Shown: positions 14,773-23,967, counted from the first letter of the stretch. The stretch is 47,513 nucleotides of DNA from QALR01 sp045124015 (GCA_045124015.1 JBGVLA010000125.1:1-47513); one strand, 5' to 3'. Notes: generated by a model from the sequence alone, not told the origin. Made by a program: numbers and translations.

Positions 14773-17268
14773 ATGAAACAATATTCTGTAACGGGAATGA
14801 GCTGTGCGGCTTGCAGTGCGCGTGTGGAAAAAGCCGTATCGGCAGTGGAGGGCGTGGAGTCCTGCGCGGTCAATCTTCTTACCAATTCCATGAACGTGGA
14901 AGGGACAGCGACCGAGGAGGCTGTGATTTCCGCCGTGATCGAGGCGGGATACGGCGCATCTCCCAAAAACGAGATGCAAAATAAACCTAAAAAAGAGCAG
15001 GGAAGCATCAAGGATACGGCGACCCCGCTTCTCAAAAAACGGCTTTGGACGTCGGTCGGCTTCCTCGTCGTTTTGATGTATCTTTCGATGGGGCATACGA
15101 TGTGGGGCTTTCCGCTTCCGTCCGTGATGGCGAAAAATCCCATGATCATCGGGCTTTGTCAGATGCTTCTTGCAGGCATCGTTATGATTATCAATCAAAA
15201 ATTCTTTATAAACGGCACGAAAGGTCTTTTGCATCGTGCGCCGAACATGGATACGCTCGTTGCACTTGGTTCGTTTGCATCGTTTGGATATAGCGTGTAT
15301 GCGCTTTTTGCCATGTCCAACGCGCAGATGGCGGGCGACCATGCGCTTGCGATGACCTATCTCCACGATCTGTATTTTGAATCGGCGGTGATGATCCTGA
15401 CACTCATCACGGTCGGCAAAATGCTTGAAGCGCGCGCCAAGGGCAAGACCACGAGCGCGCTTGAGGGGCTCATGAAGCTTGCGCCAAAAACGGCAACCCT
15501 TCTCCGCGACGGCAAAGAGATCACCGTTTCCATCGATGAAGTCAGAAAAGGCGACGTTTTTCTCGTGCGTCCGGGCGAACAGATCCCCGTGGACGGCATC
15601 GTTTTGGAGGGTCAAAGCGCTGTGAACGAATCCGCGCTGACGGGGGAAAGTATCCCCGTTGACAAAGAGGCGGGCGCGTCCGTTTCGTCGGGTACGATGA
15701 ATGAATCGGGCGTACTGAAATGTGAAGCGACGCGCGTCGGTGAGGATACCACGCTTTCGCAGATCATTCGCATGGTGAGCGACGCTTCCGCGACGAAAGC
15801 ACCTATCGCAAAAATTGCAGATAAGGTTTCGGGCATGTTCGTGCCGACGGTGCTTGGTATCGCGCTTATCACGCTTGTCGTGTGGCTTATCGCAGGCGAG
15901 ACCTTTGGATTTGCCATTGCAAGAGCGATTTCTGTCCTTGTCATCAGTTGTCCCTGTGCTTTGGGGCTTGCAACGCCTGTTGCCATCATGGTCGGAACGG
16001 GTATGGGTGCGAAAAACGGGATCTTATTTAAGACGGCAGCTTCTCTCGAGGAAGCAGGCAAGGTAAGTATCGTCGCTCTCGACAAAACAGGCACGATCAC
16101 CGAAGGCAATCCGACGGTAACGGGCATCTATCCCGCAGAGGGCATGGACGAAACGGCGCTCCTTTCGTTTGCGGCGGCGCTCGAAAAAAACAGCGAGCAT
16201 CCCTTGGCGAAGGCGATTCTCAGAAAAGCGGAGGAAGACGGCGTTTCCGTTTCCGAGGTTATGGATTTTGCGATTTTGCCCGGTCATGGCTTGACAGCCA
16301 AGATCGGCGGTTCTACCGTATTCGGCGGCAATTTGAATTTCGTTCAAACAAAGGCAAATATTTCCGAAAAGATGAAAAAACAAGCCGTTACACTTGCCGA
16401 AGAAGGCAAAACTCCGCTCTTTTTCGTGAAGGATGGCGCGCTTTGCGGTATTATTGCCGTGGCGGACATCATCAAAAGCGATAGTGTGGAAGCCATCAAA
16501 GCGCTTCGTGAAATGGGAATCCGCGTGGTCATGCTGACGGGCGACAACGAGCGCACCGCAAACGCCATCGGCAAAGAGGTCGGCGTAGATGAAGTGATCG
16601 CGGGCGTTTTGCCCGACGGAAAAGAAGCCGTGATTCGTGATCTGCAAAAGCAGGGCAAGGTGGCAATGGTCGGCGACGGCATCAACGATGCGCCTGCGCT
16701 CACGAGAGCGGATATCGGCATCGCCATCGGCGCAGGCACGGATATCGCCATCGATGCGGCGGATATCGTGCTTGTGAAGAGCAGACTTTCCGATGTTCCC
16801 GCGGCAATCAAACTCAGCCGAAAAACGCTCCGCAATATCCGAGAAAATCTTTTCTGGGCGTTTATTTATAATATCATCGGCATACCGCTGGCGGCAGGTG
16901 TTTGGTATCCGCTTTGGGGACTGACGCTCAATCCCATGTTTGGCGCGGCGGCGATGAGTCTTTCAAGTTTCTGTGTCGTAAGCAACGCACTTCGTTTGAA
17001 TTTCGTTCAAATCCGCGGTGCGAAACATAAAAATCAAAATCAAAGTGAGGAAAACAAAATGGAAAAAACCATGAAGATCAAGGGTATGATGTGCGGTCAT
17101 TGTGAAGCAAGAGTAAAGAAATGTCTTGACGAGCTTCCCGGCGTTGCAGAGGCTATCGTAAGCCACAAGAAAAACAGCGCTGTCGTGAAGCTTTCCGAGG
17201 ACGTTTCCGACGAAACACTCAAGCAGACTGTGGAAGCGCAGGGCTATACCGTTATCAGCATCAAATAA
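14773..17268 (+). CDS. copA: Copper-exporting P-type ATPase with N- and C-terminal HMA domains
   Basis: This Cu(I)-exporting P1B-ATPase has 831 residues. An N-terminal HMA domain carries GMSCAAC (Cys11, Cys14). The membrane domain holds the transport motif CPC at residues 393-395. The phosphorylation motif DKTGT begins at Asp437, the ATP-binding SEHP ends near residue 477, and the hinge GDGINDAP follows. After the last two TM helices a polar linker (about residues 745-762) leads to a second HMA domain with GMMCGHC (Cys774, Cys777), a CopZ-like module at the extreme C-terminus. That module has an in-frame GAGG and ATG at its start (17047-17061). Transcribed with csoR. C-terminal HMA fusions occur in other Clostridia to my knowledge. 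Confidence 0.95.
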   Translation: MKQYSVTGMSCAACSARVEKAVSAVEGVESCAVNLLTNSMNVEGTATEEAVISAVIEAGYGASPKNEMQNKPKKEQGSIKDTATPLLKKRLWTSVGFLVVLMYLSMGHTMWGFPLPSVMAKNPMIIGLCQMLLAGIVMIINQKFFINGTKGLLHRAPNMDTLVALGSFASFGYSVYALFAMSNAQMAGDHALAMTYLHDLYFESAVMILTLITVGKMLEARAKGKTTSALEGLMKLAPKTATLLRDGKEITVSIDEVRKGDVFLVRPGEQIPVDGIVLEGQSAVNESALTGESIPVDKEAGASVSSGTMNESGVLKCEATRVGEDTTLSQIIRMVSDASATKAPIAKIADKVSGMFVPTVLGIALITLVVWLIAGETFGFAIARAISVLVISCPCALGLATPVAIMVGTGMGAKNGILFKTAASLEEAGKVSIVALDKTGTITEGNPTVTGIYPAEGMDETALLSFAAALEKNSEHPLAKAILRKAEEDGVSVSEVMDFAILPGHGLTAKIGGSTVFGGNLNFVQTKANISEKMKKQAVTLAEEGKTPLFFVKDGALCGIIAVADIIKSDSVEAIKALREMGIRVVMLTGDNERTANAIGKEVGVDEVIAGVLPDGKEAVIRDLQKQGKVAMVGDGINDAPALTRADIGIAIGAGTDIAIDAADIVLVKSRLSDVPAAIKLSRKTLRNIRENLFWAFIYNIIGIPLAAGVWYPLWGLTLNPMFGAAAMSLSSFCVVSNALRLNFVQIRGAKHKNQNQSEENKMEKTMKIKGMMCGHCEARVKKCLDELPGVAEAIVSHKKNSAVVKLSEDVSDETLKQTVEAQGYTVISIK
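17047..17268 (+). other. Possible internally initiated CopZ-like copper chaperone within copA
   Basis: Inside the copA frame, GAGG (17047-17050) lies 8 bp before an ATG at 17059. Translation from there gives a 69-residue protein, MEKTMKIKGMMCGHCEARVK and onwards, the exact size and motif layout of a free CopZ chaperone. It shares frame and stop codon with copA. Whether the internal start is used cannot be told from sequence; it may be a relic of a once-separate copZ gene that lost its upstream stop. Confidence 0.45.
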
Positions 17269-17284
17269 GATCGATGAAAAAGCG

Positions 17285-17319
17285 ACCCCTCCCGATTTCG
17301 ATCGGGAGGGGTAATTTTT
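17285..17319. terminator. Bidirectional terminator between copA and the minus-strand operon
   Basis: ACCCCTCCCGAT (17285-17296) pairs perfectly with ATCGGGAGGGGT (17301-17312) around a TTCG tetraloop. T-rich sequence follows on both strands. It serves copA on the plus strand and the convergent small membrane protein gene on the minus strand. Confidence 0.9.
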
Positions 17320-17641
17320 ATGAAAAAAGTTGATAGGGAATCTCTAAAAGTAAAAATATGTAGACGGTTATCAAAATTCCTAAGCACATTTTATCCCATT
17401 TTTTGTAGTTGTCTTCTTCATACTCTATATTCACATCGGAGTTTTTGAAGATGATTTCACAGAAGCGATAAACGATGTGATGTACTTGCTTTTTCCAAAA
17501 AAGCGAGAGTGCGGGAACCAAGAAGAAAATCATACTGAGCGGCAAGAAAAGAGGGAACTCGCCGTATTGTTTAATGAGGTAAATATCCAATGCAACAAGG
17601 GGAAAATACGTAGTATACAGAAAAATCTTGAGAAGCTTCAT
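17318..17641 (-). CDS. Small membrane protein, three TM segments
   Basis: The function is not recognised. The 107-residue protein has three hydrophobic helices, at about residues 5-22, 28-48 and 85-105. Between the second and third is a charged loop with an acidic YEEDNYKKWDKM stretch. AAGGAG lies 7 bp before its ATG on the minus strand. It is the last gene of the murB-whiA-dnaE-regulator block and begins 10 bp after the regulator's stop, so the regulator and this protein are probably a functional pair. Regulator plus small-membrane-protein pairs of this kind are common in Bacillota. The composition is normal for the region. Confidence 0.72.
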   Translation of the reverse strand: MKLLKIFLYTTYFPLVALDIYLIKQYGEFPLFLPLSMIFFLVPALSLFWKKQVHHIVYRFCEIIFKNSDVNIEYEEDNYKKWDKMCLGILITVYIFLLLEIPYQLFS

Positions 17642-17651
17642 AGGATGCTCC

Positions 17652-18437
17652 TTATTGATACGAATTTTTCAGCTCCGCAGGCTTCATGTGTGCGCCGCAA
17701 AACAGACAAAAGACCGTTCCCGCGGGGGAAAATTCACCGCAAGAGGGGCATTTGATGCGGTTTTGCGTGCGTTCTTCGTGGAGCTTGCGTTTTAAGTCCA
17801 AGACACCTTCGTCCAAAATGCCGTCAATGACGGCGGCTTCCAAAACGGCATCGGATATCCAAACGTATTTCATCAAAACGGAAAGAAAATGCCAATCGAT
17901 ATCGCCCTGCAAGATCTTATTAAAGATAGAAAGCTTGGCGGAATAATTGAGCAGGGGCATGAGCTTTTCAAGAAGATTGACATCTGCATGCTCAAACGAT
18001 GCGGAGTTGAGCAGATTCCAAAAGCCCTCGTCGCTCATGTATTCAAAAAGCGATGCCAGATTGGAAATATCGATGCCCTGCGCGGCAAACGCTTCCACGG
18101 CGCGATCCAGTACGCTCGGCTTCAAAAACGGTGCGAGATTTTGCAGGTCGCTGACCTTGACGTGATGACATTCACAACTTTTGCCGAGTGCGGCACTTTT
18201 GAGAAGCTCGCTTTCTCCCTCGGTCGGCGCACCCGCACCGATAAGGTCATCGATGGAGATATGAAAGATCTCCGCGATTTTCACAAGAATGGAGATATCG
18301 GGAAAGCTATCGCCCTTTTCGTATCGGGAAACGGCTTGGCGCGTGAGGTTCAATCGATCGGCAAGCTCGGATTGTGTCATATCGGCGCATCGGCGCAGAC
18401 GGGAAAGATTTTCGCAAAAAAGATTGGCATCAAACAT
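17652..18437 (-). CDS. XRE-family regulator with C-terminal zinc ribbon
   Basis: The 261-residue protein has an N-terminal XRE helix-turn-helix (about residues 7-62), with LRRCADMTQSELADRLNLTR and QAVSRYEKGDSFPDISIL. A long helical middle region follows, then a C-terminal zinc ribbon with two CxxC pairs: CPSCGEF (about 237-243) and FCLFCGAH (about 250-257). The ribbon resembles the zinc_ribbon_2 type. The middle may be a sensing or oligomerisation domain. It lies 26 bp downstream of dnaE on the same strand, and GGAGGC precedes the ATG. The ligand and target genes are unknown; the small membrane protein gene directly downstream is the obvious candidate partner. Confidence 0.88.
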   Translation of the reverse strand: MFDANLFCENLSRLRRCADMTQSELADRLNLTRQAVSRYEKGDSFPDISILVKIAEIFHISIDDLIGAGAPTEGESELLKSAALGKSCECHHVKVSDLQNLAPFLKPSVLDRAVEAFAAQGIDISNLASLFEYMSDEGFWNLLNSASFEHADVNLLEKLMPLLNYSAKLSIFNKILQGDIDWHFLSVLMKYVWISDAVLEAAVIDGILDEGVLDLKRKLHEERTQNRIKCPSCGEFSPAGTVFCLFCGAHMKPAELKNSYQ

Positions 18438-18463
18438 GGTGTTTTGCCTCCATGACGTAAAAA

Positions 18464-21400
18464 TTATTTCAAAATGACGGCGTTTTCTCCGAGTATCTTT
18501 TTGAGGAGAGAGAACATCGTCGGCTGTATGCTCGTCGACCTGCCGACGGCTTTGACGTATTTTTTCGTTGAAGCATCAAAGAAGACGACGGGGGTCGCGC
18601 CCTCGAAGATTTCAAGGATACTGCACGCGCGGCGGCAAGCCTCGCACGAGAGATTTTCTACCTTCAGATAAAGCGTTTTCGGTTTGTCCTGTGTTTGGGT
18701 AGGCGCTTCCTTGACGGTTGGCTTTTCCGTGGGGGCGGCGGCTTCTTCGGGTGTGAAATTCGCTTTCAGCATTTCCGCTTTGGCGACGAGAAGCTTCGGT
18801 GGAGCGTCCTCCGTTACGGAAAGCTCGCCGTATGACGCGATGGGAACATCGGGCGTTAAGAAAAATGAATATCGTTCAAGAATCTTGGGGAAGACGACAA
18901 GCTCCATCTCTCCGAGGCGGTCTTCCACGGTGAGAAACGCCATCGGTGCGCCTGCGCGCGTCTGTTTATTGACGCGCGCGGTGATGATACCTGCCACGGT
19001 GAGCTTTTGATGGCCCTTGTAGGTGTCGGATTCTCCGTCTTCTTCAAAGGAAGCAAGGATCTCACCGATGGAAACCGCATGAAAATGCTTGGCGTGCGCC
19101 TCGAAATCATCAAACGGATGACCGGAAAAATACATACCCATGCTTTCTTTTTCTTGGCGCAGACGCTCTTTTGTGGGGAGTTCCTCGAGATCGGGATAAA
19201 CGTAATCTGCTTCGGGATAATCGTCCTCCACGGAGATATTGCCGATGGAGAAAAGGTCGAGCTGACCGTCGGAGCGGTTGCGCTCCTTTTTGAGATAGAT
19301 ATCGATGATGCGCTCGTATTCGGAGAGAAGCTGAGAGCGCTTTGTGCCGAGAGAATCAAACGCGCCGCTTTTGATGAGAGATTCCACTTGACGCTTATTG
19401 AGGTCGCGTCCGCTCATACGGGAAACGAAATTTTCAAAGGACGTGAACTTTCCTGAATTTCGTTCAAAAACGACCTCTGCAAGGAAATTCTTGCCGACGT
19501 TTTTGATGCCGAGAAGTCCGAAGCGGATCGCGCGCTTGCCACCGTATTTGACCACGGTATAGGTGTCGCGGCTTTCGTTGATATCGGGACCGAGAACGGC
19601 GATCCTCATTTTTTGTGCTTGGTCAACGTAAACGGCAGTCTTGCCCATATTGCCGAGAACGGACGTGAGCAGGGAGGCGAGATATTCGCAGGGGTAATGC
19701 GCTTTCAGATACGCGGTGCGATAGGAGGTGTAAGCGTACGCGGTCGCGTGGGATTTATTGAAGGCATAAGCGGCGAAGGAGGACATGGTATCGAAAATTT
19801 CGGTTGCGACATTCTCCGAGATGCCTGCCGCGAGCGCGCCATGGCAGACAACGTTTCCTTTTTCGTCCTTTTCACCGAAAATGAAGGCTTGGCGTTCGTT
19901 TTCCATTTCTTTTGCCTTCTTTTTCGACATGGCGCGGCGGATGATATCCGCTCTGCCGTAGGAAAAGCCTGCGATATCGCGGCAGATATTCATGACCTGC
20001 TCTTGATACAGGATACAGCCCGAGGTCTCGTCTAAGATTTTCGCAAGCTGTGGGCAGGAATATTGGATGTTTTCGGGATGCAGACGGTTTTCGAGAAATT
20101 GCGGAATGGAATCCATCGGACCCGGGCGATAGATGGAGATGGCAAGGATGATATCTTCCAGACACGCGGGGCGCATCTGCATGAGCATTTTTCGCATACC
20201 GCCCGATTCGAGCTGGAAAATGCCGTCTGTTTTGCCCGAGGAGATCAGCTCATAGGTCTTTTCATCGTCAAAGGGGACGCGACGAAGATCAAAATCCGGC
20301 TCGGAAAGGCGGATCTGCTTTTCCGTATCGGACATGATGGTGAGATATCGCAGACCCAAAAAGTCGAATTTGAGAAGTCCGAGCTTGGCGACGGTATCCA
20401 TCGGAAATTGGGTGAGTGTCATTTCATCGTTGACCGCGATGGGAACGTATTCATGGACGGGGCGGTCTGTGATGACGATGCCAGCGGCGTGCGCAGAGGC
20501 ATGACGGGGCATACCCTCGAGCGCTTTGGAAATATCAATGAGACGGCGAATGGATTCGTTATCGCGGTACATATCACCGAGCGAGCCCTCGAGTGCCTTT
20601 TCGATGGTGATGTGCAAGTCATTGGGAACGGCTTTTGCTACGGCATCCACGTCGGCATAACTCATGCCAAGCACGCGCCCGACGTCGCGGATGACTGCCT
20701 TTGCCGCGAGCGTTCCAAAGGTGGAGATGCCGCAGACGTGATCTCTGCCGTATTTTTCGGAAACGTATTCGATGACCTCGCCGCGGCGGTCATAGCAGAA
20801 GTCCGTATCAAAGTCGGGCATACTGACGCGCTCGGGGTTTAAGAATCGCTCGAACATTAAATTGTAATGAATGGAGTCCACGTCCGTGATGCCGACGAGA
20901 TACGCCACAAGGCTTCCCGCGCCCGAGCCTCGGCCGGGACCGACGGGAATATTCTTGCTTTTCGCAAAGCGGATAAAGTCCGCGACGATGAGATAATATT
21001 CCGCATAGCCCATCTTGATGATGACGGAAAGCTCGTATTCGATGCGCTCGCGGTAGACGGCCTCCGTGTGTTCTGCATTGAAAAGAATCTCACCGCTTTT
21101 GATTTTTTCCTCAAAGCTTTCCATCGCAAGACGGCGGAGGTATATATCGGGCGCTTCGCCCGTATCGGGGTGAAAACGGGGGAGATAGAGGTTATCGAAA
21201 TGAAAATCAAAGTTGCAGAGGTCGGCGATCTTTTGCGTGTTTTCGATTGCGCCCTCGTAAGCACCGAAAAGTGCTTCCATCTCCTCTTCGCTTTTCATGT
21301 AAAATTCATCGGTTTCAAAGCCAAACGGTCTGCCGTCAGCGATCTTATTGCCCGTTTGGATGCACATGAGAACAGCTTGCGTATCGGAATCGTTTCGTCT

Positions 21401-22027
21401 GAGATAGTGTACGTCGTTCGTTGCAACGAGCGGGATCCCCGTATCCTCGGAAAGTCGAAGAAGCTCGCGGTTGACTTCCTTTTGCTCTTCGATGCCGTGG
21501 TCCTGTATTTCAAGATAGTAGCTGTCTTCTCCGAAAAGCTCTCGCATGGAAAGGGCGTGCGCTTTTGCTTTTTCATAGTCGCCGTTTGCAAGCAGTCTCG
21601 GAATATATCCTGCAAGACACGCGGAAAGGCAGATGAGCCCCTCGTGATGCTCGGTGAGCAATTCCATATCGATGCGGGGCTTGGTATAGAAGCCCTCGGT
21701 GTAGGCTTTGGAGACCATATAGCAAAGGTTTTTGTAGCCCGTTTCGTTCTTGCAAAGCAGGACGAGATGGTAGCGCGTGCTGTCCGTTTCGTGGCGTTTA
21801 TCGAAGCGAGAGCCTGCCGCCACGTAGACCTCGCACCCGATGATGGGCTTGACACCCTCGTTTTTGCAAGCGCGGTAAAAATCGACGACACCGTACATGG
21901 CACCGTGATCCGTGATGGCGACTGCGGTCTGACCGAGCTCACGCGCACGGCGCGGAATATCGGTAACACGGCAAGCGCCGTCAAGAAGGCTGTATTCGCT
22001 ATGCAAATGGAGATGGACGAACGGCAT
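18464..22027 (-). CDS. dnaE: DNA polymerase III subunit alpha (DnaE)
   Basis: The 1187-residue replicative polymerase subunit is close to the usual DnaE1 length (about 1160). The PHP domain opens with HLHLHSEYSLLDGA (residues 4-17). The palm motif MPDFDTDFCYDRR with the catalytic aspartates is near residues 400-412. Further on come GPGRGSGAGSLVAY, the finger region and the tandem helix-hairpin-helix. An OB-fold sits near residues 1000-1080 (LTVAGIITARVN). The C-terminal tail contains the Cys-rich LSCEACRRACSIL. AAAGGAAG precedes the ATG. It follows whiA by 19 bp in the same operon. A PolC would be expected elsewhere in a Clostridia genome; none is in the window. Confidence 0.97.
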   Translation of the reverse strand: MPFVHLHLHSEYSLLDGACRVTDIPRRARELGQTAVAITDHGAMYGVVDFYRACKNEGVKPIIGCEVYVAAGSRFDKRHETDSTRYHLVLLCKNETGYKNLCYMVSKAYTEGFYTKPRIDMELLTEHHEGLICLSACLAGYIPRLLANGDYEKAKAHALSMRELFGEDSYYLEIQDHGIEEQKEVNRELLRLSEDTGIPLVATNDVHYLRRNDSDTQAVLMCIQTGNKIADGRPFGFETDEFYMKSEEEMEALFGAYEGAIENTQKIADLCNFDFHFDNLYLPRFHPDTGEAPDIYLRRLAMESFEEKIKSGEILFNAEHTEAVYRERIEYELSVIIKMGYAEYYLIVADFIRFAKSKNIPVGPGRGSGAGSLVAYLVGITDVDSIHYNLMFERFLNPERVSMPDFDTDFCYDRRGEVIEYVSEKYGRDHVCGISTFGTLAAKAVIRDVGRVLGMSYADVDAVAKAVPNDLHITIEKALEGSLGDMYRDNESIRRLIDISKALEGMPRHASAHAAGIVITDRPVHEYVPIAVNDEMTLTQFPMDTVAKLGLLKFDFLGLRYLTIMSDTEKQIRLSEPDFDLRRVPFDDEKTYELISSGKTDGIFQLESGGMRKMLMQMRPACLEDIILAISIYRPGPMDSIPQFLENRLHPENIQYSCPQLAKILDETSGCILYQEQVMNICRDIAGFSYGRADIIRRAMSKKKAKEMENERQAFIFGEKDEKGNVVCHGALAAGISENVATEIFDTMSSFAAYAFNKSHATAYAYTSYRTAYLKAHYPCEYLASLLTSVLGNMGKTAVYVDQAQKMRIAVLGPDINESRDTYTVVKYGGKRAIRFGLLGIKNVGKNFLAEVVFERNSGKFTSFENFVSRMSGRDLNKRQVESLIKSGAFDSLGTKRSQLLSEYERIIDIYLKKERNRSDGQLDLFSIGNISVEDDYPEADYVYPDLEELPTKERLRQEKESMGMYFSGHPFDDFEAHAKHFHAVSIGEILASFEEDGESDTYKGHQKLTVAGIITARVNKQTRAGAPMAFLTVEDRLGEMELVVFPKILERYSFFLTPDVPIASYGELSVTEDAPPKLLVAKAEMLKANFTPEEAAAPTEKPTVKEAPTQTQDKPKTLYLKVENLSCEACRRACSILEIFEGATPVVFFDASTKKYVKAVGRSTSIQPTMFSLLKKILGENAVILK

Positions 22028-22046
22028 ATTTTGACTTCCTTTCGGT

Positions 22047-22934
22047 TTATAATTTGGCTTCGGTTTGCTTGTTTTCTTCGTAAAAATGGTAAATCTTCTG
22101 CAAGCGCTTGCTTACTTGCGATTTGGAAATGGGCGGTTCTTCCATATCGGCAAGCTCCTGCAGGGTGAGCGTATCGTTATCAACGCGGTTCTGTGCTGTC
22201 GTGCGAAGCTCCAAGGGGAGCTTTTCAAAATCGCCGCTTTCCATCAGCGCACGGATGGCGTCGACGTAAATACCTGCGGTGTTGACGGTCTTCGTGAGGT
22301 TTGCCATATCGAAATTCTGTTTGCGGTTGACCTCGTTGTTTTTTTCGCGGAGCATTTTGGCGTTGATGACCTCAAAGGCTTCTTTTTTTGCGCCTATGTA
22401 AGAGAGAAAATAATGTACGCTTTCCGCATCGCGGAAATAGATGATCTGATTGCCGCGGCGAACGGAGAGCTTGGGCAGACGGAAATGGAGCGTCAGCGCC
22501 GTTGCGGCATCGCAAGCGAGGTCGGGACTTGCCGTGGAAAGCTCAAGACGCGGCTTTTCGGGGGGATTGACGAAGCCCGAAACGAGAAACGCGCCGCGGA
22601 AAAAATGGTCGTCGCATTTGGAGCAGCGGAAGATATCCTTGAGGTTTTCTCCGTGTTGCATGACGATATCGTAAACGGCCTTGAAGTCCTCGCCCGAGAG
22701 TGTATTTTTGTAGACTGTGCCTACTTTTTTTGTGGTAACCGTCGCGCCTGCGATCTCCTTAAAAAGACGGGCGTAGGCTTCGGATACCTCGATGGTCTCC
22801 GTTTGGAACACGCAGGTGTTTTCGTCCGTAAACGTGGAAAAACGGAACATTCCTGCGAGCATCGCATGACGGCAACAATCCTTGCCGGGGGCTTTTTCGG
22901 CAAGCTTGATTTTGGTTTCACTGGAAAATGACAT
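22047..22934 (-). CDS. whiA: DNA-binding protein WhiA
   Basis: The 295-residue WhiA protein regulates cell division and chromosome-related genes in Gram-positive bacteria. The N-terminus MSFSSETKIKLAEK and the early CCRHAMLAGMFRFS are characteristic. The first ~200 residues correspond to the LAGLIDADG-like domain that has lost endonuclease residues. The C-terminal helix-turn-helix contains LTLQELADMEEPPISKSQV (about residues 253-271). It lies between murB (23 bp upstream) and dnaE (19 bp downstream). In many Clostridia rapZ and yvcK separate murB from whiA; here both are missing from the cluster. The ribosome-binding site is weak (AGGT, 11 bp), so translation may depend on coupling. Confidence 0.95.
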   Translation of the reverse strand: MSFSSETKIKLAEKAPGKDCCRHAMLAGMFRFSTFTDENTCVFQTETIEVSEAYARLFKEIAGATVTTKKVGTVYKNTLSGEDFKAVYDIVMQHGENLKDIFRCSKCDDHFFRGAFLVSGFVNPPEKPRLELSTASPDLACDAATALTLHFRLPKLSVRRGNQIIYFRDAESVHYFLSYIGAKKEAFEVINAKMLREKNNEVNRKQNFDMANLTKTVNTAGIYVDAIRALMESGDFEKLPLELRTTAQNRVDNDTLTLQELADMEEPPISKSQVSKRLQKIYHFYEENKQTEAKL

Positions 22935-22957
22935 TTCGATTTTTTACCTGTTTCTAT

Positions 22958-23842
22958 TTATGGTTGGATATGGATAACTTCTGTTTCAAGATAAACGCCG
23001 AACGCTTTCATGACCTCGGCGCGGATATATTCAATGAGAGAGAGGACGTCGCGCGAGGTCGCACCGCCGCGGTTGATGATAAATCCCGCGTGCTTTTCGG
23101 AGACCTCGGCACCGCCGATGCGATGGCCCTTGAGTCCGCATTGTTCGATGAGAGCGCCTGCAAAGTGGCCCTCGGGGCGCTTAAAGACGCTTCCTGCACT
23201 CGGAAATTCGAGCGGTTGCTTTTCTTTTCTCGCCGCCATGCGATCTTCACAAAGCTTTTTGATCTCTTCAGCATCTCCTTTTTTCAAAGAGAAACGTGCG
23301 GAAAGCACGATCTCTCCGCTTTTTTGATAGATGCTCTTTCTGTATGAAAAGCTGTGCTCCTCGAGCGGACGCGCGGCGATACCGTTTTCACCGTAATAGG
23401 TGCTTTCGGTAAGGGTGCATGCAATCTCCGAGCCGTATGCGCCGGCGTTCATATAGACTGCGCCGCCGACTGTGGCAGGGATGCCATATGCAAATTCCAG
23501 ACCCGAAAGGCCGCGGCGAGCCGCTTCTCCTGCGATGGCGGTGAGCGATGCGCCTGCATCCGCTTCGACGAAATCTTCGCCCCATTGAACGGTTTTCATA
23601 GCGGTCGTAAAGATGACAAGTCCGCGGAAGCCTGCGTCGTCAAAAAGCATATTGGATGCATGACCGACGACAAGTGTTCTTATGTTTTTTTCTTTTGCAA
23701 GGGCAAGCAGAGAAGCAAGCTCCTCTTTTGTGCGCGGAAATGCCGCAAGGTCAGCAGGGCCTCCGATCTTGAAAGAGGAATGCTTGGCAAGAGGGAGGTT
23801 TTCTTGGATGATGGTGTTAAATTTTTCTTTTATGGTCTGCAT
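22958..23842 (-). CDS. murB: UDP-N-acetylenolpyruvoylglucosamine reductase (MurB)
   Basis: This flavoenzyme reduces UDP-GlcNAc-enolpyruvate to UDP-MurNAc with NADPH in cytoplasmic peptidoglycan synthesis. About 294 residues. The FAD-binding pattern starts with KHSSFKIGGPADL; then come VVGHASNMLF and GLEFAYGIPATVGGAVYMNAG. The late GSVFKRPEGHFAGALIE (about residue 220 onward) holds the catalytic region, with Ser in the GSVF motif, so this is a type II-like form. I favour the ATG at 23842 (MQTIKEKF), since GGAG lies 10 bp upstream and the probable transcript start is near 23869. In-frame alternatives are 23848 and 23866; the last sits almost on the predicted transcript start and lacks spacing to its Shine-Dalgarno. 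Confidence 0.95.
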   Translation of the reverse strand: MQTIKEKFNTIIQENLPLAKHSSFKIGGPADLAAFPRTKEELASLLALAKEKNIRTLVVGHASNMLFDDAGFRGLVIFTTAMKTVQWGEDFVEADAGASLTAIAGEAARRGLSGLEFAYGIPATVGGAVYMNAGAYGSEIACTLTESTYYGENGIAARPLEEHSFSYRKSIYQKSGEIVLSARFSLKKGDAEEIKKLCEDRMAARKEKQPLEFPSAGSVFKRPEGHFAGALIEQCGLKGHRIGGAEVSEKHAGFIINRGGATSRDVLSLIEYIRAEVMKAFGVYLETEVIHIQP

Positions 23843-23875
23843 AGGCATACTACTCCATTTTATCATTCTCCTATC

Positions 23876-23881
23876 ATTATA
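23876..23881 (-). promoter_or_regulatory. Probable -10 box of the murB-whiA-dnaE operon
   Basis: A perfect TATAAT is read on the minus strand, with a weak -35. It places transcription start near 23869, about 27 nt before the favoured murB start codon. Confidence 0.5.
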
Positions 23882-23933
23882 TCAAAAAAATCTGAAAAAA
23901 GATAGGGATTTTATATTTTTTATGAAAAAATTA

Positions 23934-23962
23934 TTGACTTTTTGTACTTGCGGTGTTAAAAT
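23934..23962 (+). promoter_or_regulatory. Promoter of the Crp/Fnr-ABC transporter operon
   Basis: TTGACT (23934-23939), 17 bp, TAAAAT (23957-23962). A perfect palindrome lies immediately downstream. It is divergent from the murB promoter. Confidence 0.65.
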
Positions 23963-23967
23963 AAAAT

